A stretch of 64,000 bases of DNA from Kibdelosporangium persicum (GCF_013280595.1 NZ_JAAATY010000039.1:21263-85262), one strand, 5' to 3'; numbered from the stretch's first letter, positions 43,103 to 52,948 are shown. The notes: a model not told the origin generated them from the letters alone. Program-made: numbers and translations.

Positions 43103-45159
43103 CTCTCAACGAGACCCAGCAGCTTCTACTTTCCGCCGCCGAAGCCGGCCGAGTGCCTGAGGTGGAAGAACTTGGTCCCTCGGAACAGGTAGCTGAGCAC
43201 CTCGCCCAACTGGCTAGGACTCCACTGGCGCCTTTGGCTGCCAGTGTCTTGGTACGGGCTATGTCGGGTGAGTCAGCCGGTCAGTGGGGCAGTACCGCCC
43301 GCTCGTTCGCCGCCAGCACTGCGAACCAGACGAGTGTGCTCGCACTAGCCGACACACTCGACGCGCTGCTCGACCCGATGGACGTGGCTGTCGTGGTTGG
43401 GCCGGGATTGCATGACGCCATGCTCCGGGATTTCGACCAATCTGTTGCTTCTCAACCGCAGTTGGCAGCGACTCGCTTGGAAGGGGCCTTGAGAGTCGCG
43501 CTCTCCGGAGTTACTACGCCCTACCTTGTACTGGATCGTCTCACTCGCACTGTGGATGGCTTGCCTCTCGACTTTGCCGAAGTCCTGCCACGCCTACTTG
43601 GCGCGGCGCTCGACACGTGGTCAGGCGACGAGGCACTTACTCAGCCACTGAGGACGACATTGCATGGGCTCGCCGAAATGGAAGAACTCGGTGCAGATGC
43701 AACTTTCGAACTGGGCTGTGATGCACTTAGATCCGCCCTGAACAACACCGATGAGAATGAGGTGCTGGCAGGGCTCGACGCTGCGACTGCTCTATTCGCC
43801 GCAGCGTCTACCTTGGAAGAGAACCGGGACGATGCTGCGGTGTATCGTGAGGCATGTCGAGCGGTTGTAGCGTTCGCTCGCCGGGACGAAGGTACGCTTG
43901 CTGCCTCTGCCGTTGAGCTTGAGAGATTGCTCAACTTGCGGCGTGCATGGCACTTCAATACGCATATGCCGAACTGGCGTATCAATCGCATCGATGCCGA
44001 AACAGCGTGGCTTAGCCTTGTCCTCGACCTCCGGACCGCTGCTGGCCGTCTAGCGGAGGCGACGTGGCTAGATACCTGGAATGCGGTAGCGGAACTTTGC
44101 AGTATCTACGAAGCCGAACGCCCGCGGATGCCGCGTATTACCACAGGCTTGGGTGCGGTGATTAGTCCAATTGTCGAAAACGCTATTGCCGAAAACGCTG
44201 CTTTGCTCGACCAATTAAAACGGGCCGTGCAAGCAGATCGTAAAAGAGAACAACCCGTCCTGCCGGCAGCAGCCGATGCGCTCCTCGCAGCGATTCGGGA
44301 TCGAGAAGGCTGCAGTGGTCGTTCGGCACTTGAAGCTGATGACGATGCGGAGTCTGACCCTGCCCGCCTTCAACGCACGGCTCCGTCGCTACTTCGTCTA
44401 GAACCTGGAATCCAGGCTCAACTGCTCGCCACACTCAACGACGACGGTCTAACAGCATTGAACACGCTTGTTGAAGCGGCATCACCTGTAAGCAGGCACC
44501 CAGCGTTGTCTACAATGCGGGCGAGAATCATTGGGCAACTAGAACTTGATCAGCGCTTTGTCGGCGAAGCCCGAGCGGCTGTTGTTGCGCTGCTGGAACG
44601 TACGCTAACCTTCCTCCTTGACCGTTACAACCGCGGTGGGCCGCTAGCCCCTGGTATGAAGGACATTATTAAGAAGATCAAACCTGGCGATCAAATTCCG
44701 ATCGAAGCCGACCTGCAGCAAGAGTTCTACATTTGGTTGGCTGCGCCCTGGGAGTTCGCTGGTCGTGTGCATACTGAAGTCAGTGACGTCAGCACCGGAC
44801 GTGTCGATGTCAGTGTCCGTATCGGCGAAATTGTGCTTAGCACTGAGGTGAAACGGGAAGATACGAACGCGAGCCAGGAGAATCTCGATAAATATCTCGC
44901 GCAGGCGGCTGAATACTCAGGATCTAACGTTCCTTTTAGTCAACTTCTTGTGCTTGACATTAGCGATCATCAACACGGCAGCCGATCCCTTGAAGAATGT
45001 ATGTGGACACGTTCCTACTCACCCGTCGAAGACGCTGCTCCACGGCAGGTAATAGCTGGCGTCGTTATCGGTAACCGGCCTACACCACGCTTTCTCAAAA
45101 CGCAAACAGAGGGAGCGTTGCGGTCAACGAGCTCGGCCGCCGCGTCACGTAGTAGCTGA
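43096..45159 (+). CDS. Large helical protein with C-terminal PD-(D/E)XK nuclease-like domain (putative effector)
   Basis: 687 aa, GTG start overlapping the SMC stop by 7 nt. Residues 1-~520 are almost entirely helical and repetitive (many Ala/Leu-rich helices). The C-terminal domain has E-D-L-QQEFYIWL, then D571 in STGRVDVSVRIG and E584/K586 in LSTEVKRED, the spacing of a PD-(D/E)XK active site, followed by a Gln/Tyr helix (LDKYLAQAAEYS). It is best read as the DNA-cleaving effector of the system, activated by the upstream ATPase. No close family is recalled. Confidence 0.7.
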   Translation: MVTLNETQQLLLSAAEAGRVPEVEELGPSEQVAEHLAQLARTPLAPLAASVLVRAMSGESAGQWGSTARSFAASTANQTSVLALADTLDALLDPMDVAVVVGPGLHDAMLRDFDQSVASQPQLAATRLEGALRVALSGVTTPYLVLDRLTRTVDGLPLDFAEVLPRLLGAALDTWSGDEALTQPLRTTLHGLAEMEELGADATFELGCDALRSALNNTDENEVLAGLDAATALFAAASTLEENRDDAAVYREACRAVVAFARRDEGTLAASAVELERLLNLRRAWHFNTHMPNWRINRIDAETAWLSLVLDLRTAAGRLAEATWLDTWNAVAELCSIYEAERPRMPRITTGLGAVISPIVENAIAENAALLDQLKRAVQADRKREQPVLPAAADALLAAIRDREGCSGRSALEADDDAESDPARLQRTAPSLLRLEPGIQAQLLATLNDDGLTALNTLVEAASPVSRHPALSTMRARIIGQLELDQRFVGEARAAVVALLERTLTFLLDRYNRGGPLAPGMKDIIKKIKPGDQIPIEADLQQEFYIWLAAPWEFAGRVHTEVSDVSTGRVDVSVRIGEIVLSTEVKREDTNASQENLDKYLAQAAEYSGSNVPFSQLLVLDISDHQHGSRSLEECMWTRSYSPVEDAAPRQVIAGVVIGNRPTPRFLKTQTEGALRSTSSAAASRSS

Positions 45160-45348
45160 ACGGACCATGGTAGGATATCGCGCCGCGACCCTTCGAAATG
45201 GCAGTAAAGCGTCGTCGTGGGTGCCATGCTGTTCGCAATATTTGCCTCAGCCCAAGACATGGCACGCGCGCATCTACGCCGCAACTGGAGGGCGAGGGCA
45301 CCGAGCAACTCCGCTCTGGCACACTCGTGGGACGAGGTGGGAGGGACT

Positions 45349-45699
45349 ATGGACGTTCAACTGACTGTGCGGTCGGCAAATGCGGACAACGATCTGGCCT
45401 CCTTGGCCGAATGGCTGCGCAACGAACGCGTGTTACGGGGCGGGGTCCGCCAGATGCGCCGCCCCATCACCGAAGGGCAGCTGGGTGGTGCGTTCGAAAT
45501 AATCTCAGTTGCCGTTGGCGCTGGCGGCCTGGGCACCGTGCTCGCAGGCGCATTGACTACCTGGCTGCAGAACCGACCGAGAACCAAGATCAAGATAAGT
45601 CGGGGTGACCTGAGCGTCGAGATTGAGGCTGGCAAACTCAAGGATGCTCCGGCGCTGGTCGAGAAACTTCTCGAAAGCGTCGATGAACCTAAACCATGA
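45349..45699 (+). CDS. Effector-associated constant component EACC1-like protein
   Basis: 116 aa from ATG 45349 behind GGGAGGG; the frame upstream to 45217 lacks a start signal. Pattern SLAEWLRNERVLRG, GGAFEIISVAVGAGGLGTVLAGALTTWL (one hydrophobic helix; quoted in parts) and IKISRGDLSVEIEAGKL is that of EACC1, a small component found beside caspase- or trypsin-like proteases in bacterial conflict systems. It overlaps the caspase ATG by 4 nt. It probably senses or docks a trigger to the caspase. Confidence 0.8.
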   Translation: MDVQLTVRSANADNDLASLAEWLRNERVLRGGVRQMRRPITEGQLGGAFEIISVAVGAGGLGTVLAGALTTWLQNRPRTKIKISRGDLSVEIEAGKLKDAPALVEKLLESVDEPKP

Positions 45700-47240
45700 T
45701 CGAGTACTCCGAGTCTCGGGCTGTCCTCGTAGGAGTGTCCCGCTATGAGGATGTGGCGATTCCCGACGTTCCTGCTGCCGCGAACAGCCTGAAAGCTTTG
45801 CACGCCATACTGGTAGATCCGAACTTGTGTGGTTGGCCGGAAGACCGCGTTACGGTTATTGCGAATCCGTCGACGGCGAGCAAGCTTGCCCAGCAGTTGC
45901 GTAGACTGGCTGCCGACACCACGGCAACATTGTTGCTCTACTTCGTAGGACACGGCACGCTTACCGAGTCCGGTGAACTGTGCCTTGTTGTCGGTGAAAC
46001 CGATTTCGCGGATCCCGACCTAACCGGCCTAGAATACCGCCATGTCCGGCGAGCGGTACTTGACAGTCCTGCTCAGTCCAAGATCGTCATTCTTGACTGC
46101 TGCTATTCTGGCAAAGCTATCCAGGCGTTGAGCGGAGACAAGAACCACTTTGCCAATGCCGCCGACATCACTGGTGCCTGCACGCTCACGGCTTCGGACA
46201 GCGCGGCGCATGTAGTGCCATTGGCGGTACAAGCTGATCGCTGCACCTCTTTCACGGAAGTGCTTGTCGACATCGTCCGGAAAGGCATACCCGGCGCCCA
46301 GGAGTTCCTGACCATATCGGCTATCTACCCGGAGCTGATGCAGCGTTTGCGAGCTGGTGGCCTTCCCATGCCGAACCAGCGAGGTACAGATAACATTCAA
46401 CTTTACCCCTTTTCGCGCAACGCTGCCTTTGTTCGAGACGAAACCGCTGATGAGATAACCCGTTACACTCTGGCGACCACTGACGACACGGTCTACTTCG
46501 ACCTCGCAGAACTTGGCAACCAGGTGATCAGCCTGTTGGGGAGGAGGGAACGGCAGCCACTCCTGCTGGAGGTCTTGCAGGGAATGCGTGAAGGCAGCGG
46601 CATATACCAGCTGTCGCAGGTCGACGGATTCGTCGAGGAGGTCGTATACATCGGCTCCGCTACCAGATCTCTCCCAGAGCGACTGATGCTGCACCTGAAT
46701 AAGATCGCTGGTCGGCGTTTCCTCTCTTTAGAACAAATCCGCTTCTCTCATTTGTACTTCGACGGTGACCCATCTGGGCTCATCCCATCGCCCCTGCGTT
46801 CCGATCATCGTGTCCCTGAATGGAATCGAAACGGATTTGGCAATCGAGACCCTGGAAGGGCGCGCGACCGGGCCCTGCTTAAGAAGGATCATTTCGATGC
46901 CCGGCATCCGATCGATCTGGACTATGTTATAGAACCGCCTTCTTTGGACGCCCCAAAGCTTTCCCATGTGCTGCGGGCGCTCGCGAGTGAGCTTCCCTAC
47001 ATCTTCCGCTATCAGCGGAACGTCTCGGATTTCGACGTACTTGAGGTCGAACTCCCGGCGCGTGAGGCTCCTGTCCATGAGGTATTCCAGTGCATCGCCG
47101 CTGCGCTGGGCGATTCTTGGCAGCTCACGGCATTTCCCGGCTATGTTATCCTCTATCAGGAGAATGTAATCTATCCGGCCGCATTTCGGTGCTACCGGGG
47201 TGAAACGGTCATTGAACAAGTTCCCGAAACGACGCCTTGA
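45696..47240 (+). CDS. Caspase-like protease fused to an Eco29kI-like GIY-YIG nuclease domain
   Basis: 514 aa. Residues ~5-235 form a C14 caspase domain with H86 in YFVGHG and the catalytic C136 in ILDCCYSG. Residues ~300-410 match the Eco29kI restriction-enzyme family: GIY (302-304), VVYIG (316-320), R329, H333, W376-N377, GFGNRDPG (380-387) and the DARHP at 401-405. The Glu expected before the WN motif is not evident. The last ~100 residues are unassigned. Coupled to EACC1, this looks like an abortive-infection effector in which protease activation controls a nuclease module. Confidence 0.8.
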   Translation: MIEYSESRAVLVGVSRYEDVAIPDVPAAANSLKALHAILVDPNLCGWPEDRVTVIANPSTASKLAQQLRRLAADTTATLLLYFVGHGTLTESGELCLVVGETDFADPDLTGLEYRHVRRAVLDSPAQSKIVILDCCYSGKAIQALSGDKNHFANAADITGACTLTASDSAAHVVPLAVQADRCTSFTEVLVDIVRKGIPGAQEFLTISAIYPELMQRLRAGGLPMPNQRGTDNIQLYPFSRNAAFVRDETADEITRYTLATTDDTVYFDLAELGNQVISLLGRRERQPLLLEVLQGMREGSGIYQLSQVDGFVEEVVYIGSATRSLPERLMLHLNKIAGRRFLSLEQIRFSHLYFDGDPSGLIPSPLRSDHRVPEWNRNGFGNRDPGRARDRALLKKDHFDARHPIDLDYVIEPPSLDAPKLSHVLRALASELPYIFRYQRNVSDFDVLEVELPAREAPVHEVFQCIAAALGDSWQLTAFPGYVILYQENVIYPAAFRCYRGETVIEQVPETTP

Positions 47241-47396
47241 TGGTGTCGTATTTCCTTTGGGTTGTGTTGCTGTCCAACGTTAGCGCTGTCGTCTCTGGAG
47301 TTGTCTAGCAGCAGCAAGTTCCGCAGTTGTTTCACGTTTAGGCGGGGCCTGCCTATCAGCAGCCTGCCGTCTCGTTTGAGGGAAGCAACGCCTACC

Positions 47397-48605
47397 TCAA
47401 GGAGCGACCGTCAGACGGCTGAACCGCTTCCTGATGAGGCGTGAACCTCCGAGCTTGGTGTCCGGCGTGTCCGCACGATAGGCAGTGACTACGGGCATGA
47501 TGATGCGGGAGCGGCTCCATGCGCCAATTTGGAGGCATAGCCGCTGGGCCAGTTGCTGCCCAGAGAGGCCATGACCTATTGCGCCGAGTTCGGATCGGAC
47601 CTCAGTGCCTTCATGCTCAAGCCGACGGTAGGTGAAGTACGCCAATGAGTCACCCTCAACCAACGCAGGGCTTCGGGAGGGAATCGCCGGGGTGCATAGC
47701 CCGGAGTCGATGGCGGCAGGCTCGGCTGCGATGCGGCAGGTACCTGGTTCGGCACCGGTCATGCGGAGCCAGACCCCGTCGAAGGGTTCGGTGTTACCAA
47801 CGGTGACGCCGGACCACACGGCGGTTTTGGGCTGGCTGAGCACGCCCTGCAGGACGCCTACGTTGACATCTTGGTCAGCGTCCCAGTAGAGGGTGACGAG
47901 GCCGTCCGGGTCAATGTGTCCGGATAGTTCGTCCTCCTGGCCGATCATGGGCACAAATCCGCATAGTCGGACCGACTCGGACCGCAACTGGCCGCCGTCG
48001 TGAACGAAGGCGACACTCCGGGTTTGGCCTCGCCAGCGCAGAGGCACCACGAGGCGGCCGCCCGGCGCGAGCTGGTTCCACCACGCGGGTGGGAGATCGA
48101 ACGCCCCGACAGTGACGATGATGCGGTCGTAGGGAGCGTGTTCTTCGGCGCCGAGCGAGCCGTCCCGGGTGATTACTTCTACCTGCGGATAGCCAGTCTC
48201 GTCCAATGCTGTGCGGGCTTGAGCGGTTACCTCCGGGTCGATGTCGACGGTCGTGACGTGGCCGGACGCGCCGGTCAGTTGCGCCAATAGGGCGGCGTTG
48301 TAGCCGGTTCCGGCGCCGATTTCGAGGATGCGGTGACCGGGTTGGACGTCGAGTTGGTCCAGCATCATCGCAACCACGGTGGGGACCGAGGCACAGCTCA
48401 GTGCGGAGCCGTCACTAGCACGTTTGGTGATCACGGCGATGTTCGCGTAGGCGTCCGTGACCGTGGCGGCTGGTACGAAGCGGTGACGGGGAACGTCACG
48501 CATGGCCTGTTCCACTGCGCTGAGGCGGGCGTGGCCGACGTTGCGGATGTGGTCGACCATCGATGCGCGCAGCGACTCGGGTGAGGTGTCAGTGGTGGTG
48601 TTCAT
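47397..48605 (-). CDS. FxLD-system O-methyltransferase (PCMT-like)
   Basis: 402 aa from ATG 48605 behind GGAAGGAAG. PCMT-type SAM fold: LDVQPGHRILEIGAGTGYNAALL, VTTVDIDPEV and RIIVTVGAFDLPPAWWNQL (in outline), plus a ~170-residue C-terminal extension. Such L-isoaspartate methyltransferase relatives accompany FxLD lanthipeptides and methylate Asp side chains of the modified peptide. It is the last gene of the lan operon; the Asp-rich core of the precursor offers targets. Confidence 0.87.
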   Translation of the reverse strand: MNTTTDTSPESLRASMVDHIRNVGHARLSAVEQAMRDVPRHRFVPAATVTDAYANIAVITKRASDGSALSCASVPTVVAMMLDQLDVQPGHRILEIGAGTGYNAALLAQLTGASGHVTTVDIDPEVTAQARTALDETGYPQVEVITRDGSLGAEEHAPYDRIIVTVGAFDLPPAWWNQLAPGGRLVVPLRWRGQTRSVAFVHDGGQLRSESVRLCGFVPMIGQEDELSGHIDPDGLVTLYWDADQDVNVGVLQGVLSQPKTAVWSGVTVGNTEPFDGVWLRMTGAEPGTCRIAAEPAAIDSGLCTPAIPSRSPALVEGDSLAYFTYRRLEHEGTEVRSELGAIGHGLSGQQLAQRLCLQIGAWSRSRIIMPVVTAYRADTPDTKLGGSRLIRKRFSRLTVAP

Positions 48606-48664
48606 TGCTTCCTTCCGTACCGGCGGGGCGGATGTTACTCGGTAGGGCCGACAGTGGTCGGGTT

Positions 48665-49852
48665 TCAATAGCCGAGAAGCAGGCAGGCATCCCATCGGGT
48701 GACGGGTGTGACGTCGTTGTCGACGGCCTGTCGGACCAGGCACAATCCAGCTCTGCCTTCCAAAAGCCCGGGGTCAGCTGGTTGTCCGTGCTCGTCAACG
48801 TGCCGGCTCAGCCGTGCGCGGAGGATCGGCAGTCGACTGGCTAACTCGCCGTCGGCGGCATCGGCCGCGGTGCGCCAGCTGGCTTGCAGCAGTCCAGCCC
48901 AACCGTGACATACTGAGGCGTCGCGCAGTTGAGCAAGCTGCTTGTCGTCGTTCAGGCATCCGGCAAGGGCCTGCTCGGCACGCCGTTGGCGCAACGGGTC
49001 GGCGAGCGCGAGTGCTGCGAGTTGTTGAGCTCGCACAAGACCTGGAGTGCCGTAACACCACGACGGCCGTTGCGGTCCTGATTGTCGAACAGTTCGGTCA
49101 TGCCACTCTGTGCGGGAGAGCAGGCCGGGCCACCAAGCTGTGCGGTCAGTGCCGCAGCGCCAGCGCTCCAGCCAGGAGCAGATCTGGTCCATCGCGTCGG
49201 TTTGGCCCGCTACAGCGATGCCCCGTCGTGCAGCAGTGGCCATCAGCGTGAGCGGGCCGGCGATGCCATGTGCCAGCCCGAGGTTCGCGTAGCCGCCTGG
49301 CCACGACTCCGCAGCGTGTCCACCGGGCGTGTCACAGCACCACCATCCCGGCAGCACGTCACCGTCGATGTTGACGGGCTCGGTGAGGCGCACAAGGTAG
49401 GCGAGGACGTCGTTCAACAGGTCGGTGCGCTCGTGGCGGTGCAGTAGCACCACGCCGATGCCGGTAAGCCCACTGATCAAGTCGAACTCTCGCCGCGTCG
49501 GGAGTTGCCCGTGGTCGATACGTTCATGTGCTTTGTGCAGGCGGTGTCGTGTGATCGCGGCGATGTGCTCGTCGAGAGTGCACAACGCGGTGGCGTAGGC
49601 CGACTGTCCGGCCGCGTGCAGCGTGAACGCGACAGCTGGTGCTCCTCGGTAGAGACCGGACGAGCTAGGGGTGGCGCTGACCGGCTCGCGAGTCATGGCG
49701 CGAATCCACTGGTGGGCGGTCTCCCAGCTGCCGGTCCCGGCGTGGGCGTTCTCCACGTGCAGCAGGGCGATGCCCGCAGCTCCGGCTGCCAATGATTGAC
49801 CCCAGCCAGGCGCGGGATCACGTGGTGGCACAACGTCTTCGGACTGTGTCAC
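48665..49852 (-). CDS. lanC: Lanthionine synthetase C-like cyclase
   Basis: 395 aa. The LanC zinc ligands are visible in SWCYGTPG (Cys) and VCHGWAG (Cys-His), with barrel motifs LYRGAPAVAFTLH, ISGLTGIGVVLL, LGLAHGIAGPL and a final EGRAGLCLV. It forms thioether rings from dehydrated Ser/Thr and Cys. Its ATG overlaps the lanB stop by 4 nt. Confidence 0.92.
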   Translation of the reverse strand: MTQSEDVVPPRDPAPGWGQSLAAGAAGIALLHVENAHAGTGSWETAHQWIRAMTREPVSATPSSSGLYRGAPAVAFTLHAAGQSAYATALCTLDEHIAAITRHRLHKAHERIDHGQLPTRREFDLISGLTGIGVVLLHRHERTDLLNDVLAYLVRLTEPVNIDGDVLPGWWCCDTPGGHAAESWPGGYANLGLAHGIAGPLTLMATAARRGIAVAGQTDAMDQICSWLERWRCGTDRTAWWPGLLSRTEWHDRTVRQSGPQRPSWCYGTPGLVRAQQLAALALADPLRQRRAEQALAGCLNDDKQLAQLRDASVCHGWAGLLQASWRTAADAADGELASRLPILRARLSRHVDEHGQPADPGLLEGRAGLCLVRQAVDNDVTPVTRWDACLLLGY

Positions 49853-52800
49853 CGGCTGACTCCGACGCGTCTGGCGTGCCAGGCCAACGCGGCTTGCCGC
49901 GCCAAGCGGCGGCAGAGCGTCTCGTTGTCGCGGTCGATCCCGGCTGCGCGGTTGTGGTGCATGTGCAGGAGCGATTCCAGCACTGCGTCGGCATCGTCAG
50001 GTAGGCGCGTGCGGTAGACAGCCAGGGCGTCTGCGCGAGCCTTCCACGCCAAGGCAATCTCCTCGGTCCAGCCGGACAGAGGACGAAGTTCGTTGGCCAA
50101 TGCCAGGCGGGTCACCTGACGAGACAGCGTCTGGTCGACCGCGGTTCCGGTTGGTGCGGGACGGGCGCGCAGCCAGTCCATTGCGGCGTCGCGGCCGCCG
50201 AGGAAGCCTTCTACTGTGGCCACCATGCCCAGCGCCGCCAACGAGACGGAATCGATGGCCTTCGGGGACAGGAGCCGAAGCTGCGCTGCCACTGCTGCAG
50301 AGTCGGCGACGAAGACGGCTTCGGCCGCATCTAATGCTGCACCGTGTCCGTACCTGCCGACCTCGGGCAGGTAGGTATCGATCACCAATCGTGCAATGGT
50401 GCCCTTGTGGCGCATCTGTTGAGCCCAGTTTCCCACTACTGCGAGGCAATGCGAGTAGCTGTCCTGGTTTGATGCGTGGAGGCGCAGCCGGATGTGGTCG
50501 GTCTCTTGTGGACTGCGGTACCGCACAAACCACCATGGTGTCTGAGAATCAAGATCTGCCAGCAACCTAGGCATCCAGTCGGAGATGATCTCGTTGACTC
50601 GTTCTGGGTGGGTGTACACCTTGGCGTATAGCCAAGTGGTCTCGGCCGACCCTGGCAGCTGGCCGTGCCCGCTGTTAGTGATCACCGGCCGAGCGACGAT
50701 CGGTGGGGAAGGCGCGGGCGGCCGTGTGGAAACCAACGGGAGCGCGATCTCGTGGACGTGACCGCCAGCCCATCCAAAGTCGGCTATCTCGGGCACCTCG
50801 ACGAGTACAGCGTGACCGTGCCGGTTGATGTGAGCGTGCAGGATTGCGGCGTGTGCGGGCACGTCCGTGGTTAGCCGCAGTGACCGATCAGCGTCGCGCA
50901 CTTCGACTGTAGCCGGACAGCGCCATCGGCTTTGCCATTGTCGAAGTGCGTTGATCCACTGCGGATGGTTCGGCGGTACGTCGGCGGGCAGGTCGACGGC
51001 ATCAAGTCGCCATCGGGCTGGGCTGAGAATGGCTCGGCGGAAGCGAATCCGCGGTAGAAACGGCATGTGTTGAGCCGCCGGTCCCCAGTCGAACTCGTGC
51101 CACGTAGCGCTCAGGGCACGGGGCAGATGGGCCAGGAATCGAGCCAACGGTGGCGGCTGCTTCTCCAGTGCCAGCGCGTGGAACACCTGCGGCTCAATCA
51201 CCTGTTGGCGCGAAAGGCTGACTAAGCGCAGTCCGGTTCGAGTCGCGGTGATTGCGAGATCGTCCAGTTGGATAACGGCTTGTTCGTCTTGGTGCCTGCG
51301 GTGTTCCCCGAGGGCGAGTACGTGCGGGAGGTACGCCGGGACGCGACAGATGTTCTCGCCGTTCGGGTAGACCGGAGGGAACGACAGCTGCACTGGCAGC
51401 GCGCCGGCGACGGCGGTCGGTGCGGCTGCGTACACCTGCTCCAGGCCGCAGCCACGGACGACGGTGGTGAAGCGCGACGTGAAGGTTCCGGCTGACCGAG
51501 CAGGCGCAACGGTGATCGTGTACTCACCGCGCTTGATCGCCTCGGCGCTGGGGGCGTGGATGCGGGCGGCCAGTTCGACGTGGGGTGGAATGCGCCGCTC
51601 TGCGTCCGGATCGCCGACGGTCAGCGCTTGGATCGTTTCTTCGGTGAAGATGATCTCCCTGCTGTTATTGGCGATTGCGTTCGCGCCTAAGGCAAGAAGT
51701 CTCTCGTCGCGGTCGGACAGGGTGGCGGTCGGCTCCGGCAGGACGCTTCCCGGATAGGTGGCTGGAAGGCCGAGGCCGGTATCAGGATCAACAACGTCAG
51801 CCAGCGGTACTAACGTTCCAGTGCCGTATCGGTCGCAGAAAGCGGTGTAGAACTCGCGCCAGAGGGCGTGTCCGGTCGGCTGCCGCGTCAGTCGCACGAG
51901 TGCGGTGGCTGCCCACTCCATCTCGCGGGCAACAGTTTCCGGTAGCTGAACGTCGGCATGGAGGCACAGATCCACGCCCAAAGGTGTTCGGCCGGCCGTC
52001 GAGATCACCCGCATCTGCCGGATCACACGCGCGCGCAAATGACCTTGCTCGTCTTGATCGGGGCGCCGATCGTTGTGGCGCTGCAGATCCGCTTGGACAG
52101 CTTCCAATGCCTCAAGAATCGGTGCGGCTGCAGGCACTGTGTGCGCGTCAACCTCTTGCAGGCGATCAACCAGATGCTTGAGCGGATCGGTGATCGTGAC
52201 TGGTACGTGCAGGAAAGTGATAAGGAAACTTTGCTGGACAAGGGATTCAAGCATTGCACGGATCGTGCTGATGTCGACGGAAGGGAAGGACTCGGCGACT
52301 TTGTAGATCAGGTCCGTAAACCGGACAGGCGATGCTGATGCCGACCATGCTGCGCGTACCGCGCTGGTGTACCGAGCAGTCACCCGGTTCGGACCGTGTG
52401 GCGCTTCGAGCCGATTGCCTCGGACGGTAGCGAGGTTTGTGAATACCACATCCAGCCGCTCCAGTAGTTCAGGGCAAGCCTCCAGCTGATCGATGACGTC
52501 GGCGAGCCACTGGGTATCCGCGCGAGCAAATGCTCGGTGCTCCGTACCCCAATCCAGAGCTGTGCCAGTGCCAACCGTGACTGAGGCGACGCCAGCAAAC
52601 AGGCCGAACGGAGTGTGACGTCCTGCGGCGCGAAGCAAGTACCTGATCGTGGCCAGCGTTGTGCGTCGGACTTGCTTGACGGCAACGGTGTCGTTCATGG
52701 TTTCGATCTGCATGGCCAGTCCAGGACTGGCGTGGCGGATCGCGTCGGTGAGCTCTGGGGTCGACCGCACTTCGTTCAGCCAGGCGCGACACGCGTCTGT

Positions 52801-52917
52801 GTCAGACGGATCGGGCCATCGTTCGGGGAGTTGATTTAGTGGAGTCGCTGCGGCACGGAGTAAACCGACGCCGCAGTGCTGGTACAGCGGCGGCGTTCTG
52901 CTCGAAGGACTGCGCAT
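49849..52917 (-). CDS. lanB: Lantibiotic dehydratase (LanB, full length)
   Basis: 1022 aa from ATG 52917 with GGAGG 6 nt upstream. The N-terminal glutamylation domain has TIRYLLRAAGRHTPFGLFAGVASV and YTSAVRAAWSAS; the C-terminal ~260 residues are the elimination (SpaB_C) domain, beginning WLYAKVYTHPERVNEIISDW and WWFVRYRSPQETDHIRLRLH (given in parts). It dehydrates Ser/Thr of the precursor using glutamyl-tRNA(Glu). Both domains are in one chain, as in class I lanthipeptides. Confidence 0.93.
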   Translation of the reverse strand: MRSPSSRTPPLYQHCGVGLLRAAATPLNQLPERWPDPSDTDACRAWLNEVRSTPELTDAIRHASPGLAMQIETMNDTVAVKQVRRTTLATIRYLLRAAGRHTPFGLFAGVASVTVGTGTALDWGTEHRAFARADTQWLADVIDQLEACPELLERLDVVFTNLATVRGNRLEAPHGPNRVTARYTSAVRAAWSASASPVRFTDLIYKVAESFPSVDISTIRAMLESLVQQSFLITFLHVPVTITDPLKHLVDRLQEVDAHTVPAAAPILEALEAVQADLQRHNDRRPDQDEQGHLRARVIRQMRVISTAGRTPLGVDLCLHADVQLPETVAREMEWAATALVRLTRQPTGHALWREFYTAFCDRYGTGTLVPLADVVDPDTGLGLPATYPGSVLPEPTATLSDRDERLLALGANAIANNSREIIFTEETIQALTVGDPDAERRIPPHVELAARIHAPSAEAIKRGEYTITVAPARSAGTFTSRFTTVVRGCGLEQVYAAAPTAVAGALPVQLSFPPVYPNGENICRVPAYLPHVLALGEHRRHQDEQAVIQLDDLAITATRTGLRLVSLSRQQVIEPQVFHALALEKQPPPLARFLAHLPRALSATWHEFDWGPAAQHMPFLPRIRFRRAILSPARWRLDAVDLPADVPPNHPQWINALRQWQSRWRCPATVEVRDADRSLRLTTDVPAHAAILHAHINRHGHAVLVEVPEIADFGWAGGHVHEIALPLVSTRPPAPSPPIVARPVITNSGHGQLPGSAETTWLYAKVYTHPERVNEIISDWMPRLLADLDSQTPWWFVRYRSPQETDHIRLRLHASNQDSYSHCLAVVGNWAQQMRHKGTIARLVIDTYLPEVGRYGHGAALDAAEAVFVADSAAVAAQLRLLSPKAIDSVSLAALGMVATVEGFLGGRDAAMDWLRARPAPTGTAVDQTLSRQVTRLALANELRPLSGWTEEIALAWKARADALAVYRTRLPDDADAVLESLLHMHHNRAAGIDRDNETLCRRLARQAALAWHARRVGVSR

Positions 52918-52948
52918 CCTGCCTCCAGCTATTCGAACTGCGGAAATG

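Noticed and set aside
45167-45348. N-terminal extension of the EACC1 gene or a separate small gene
   Set aside because: GGGAGGG directly precedes ATG 45349, and the upstream residues do not resemble the family.
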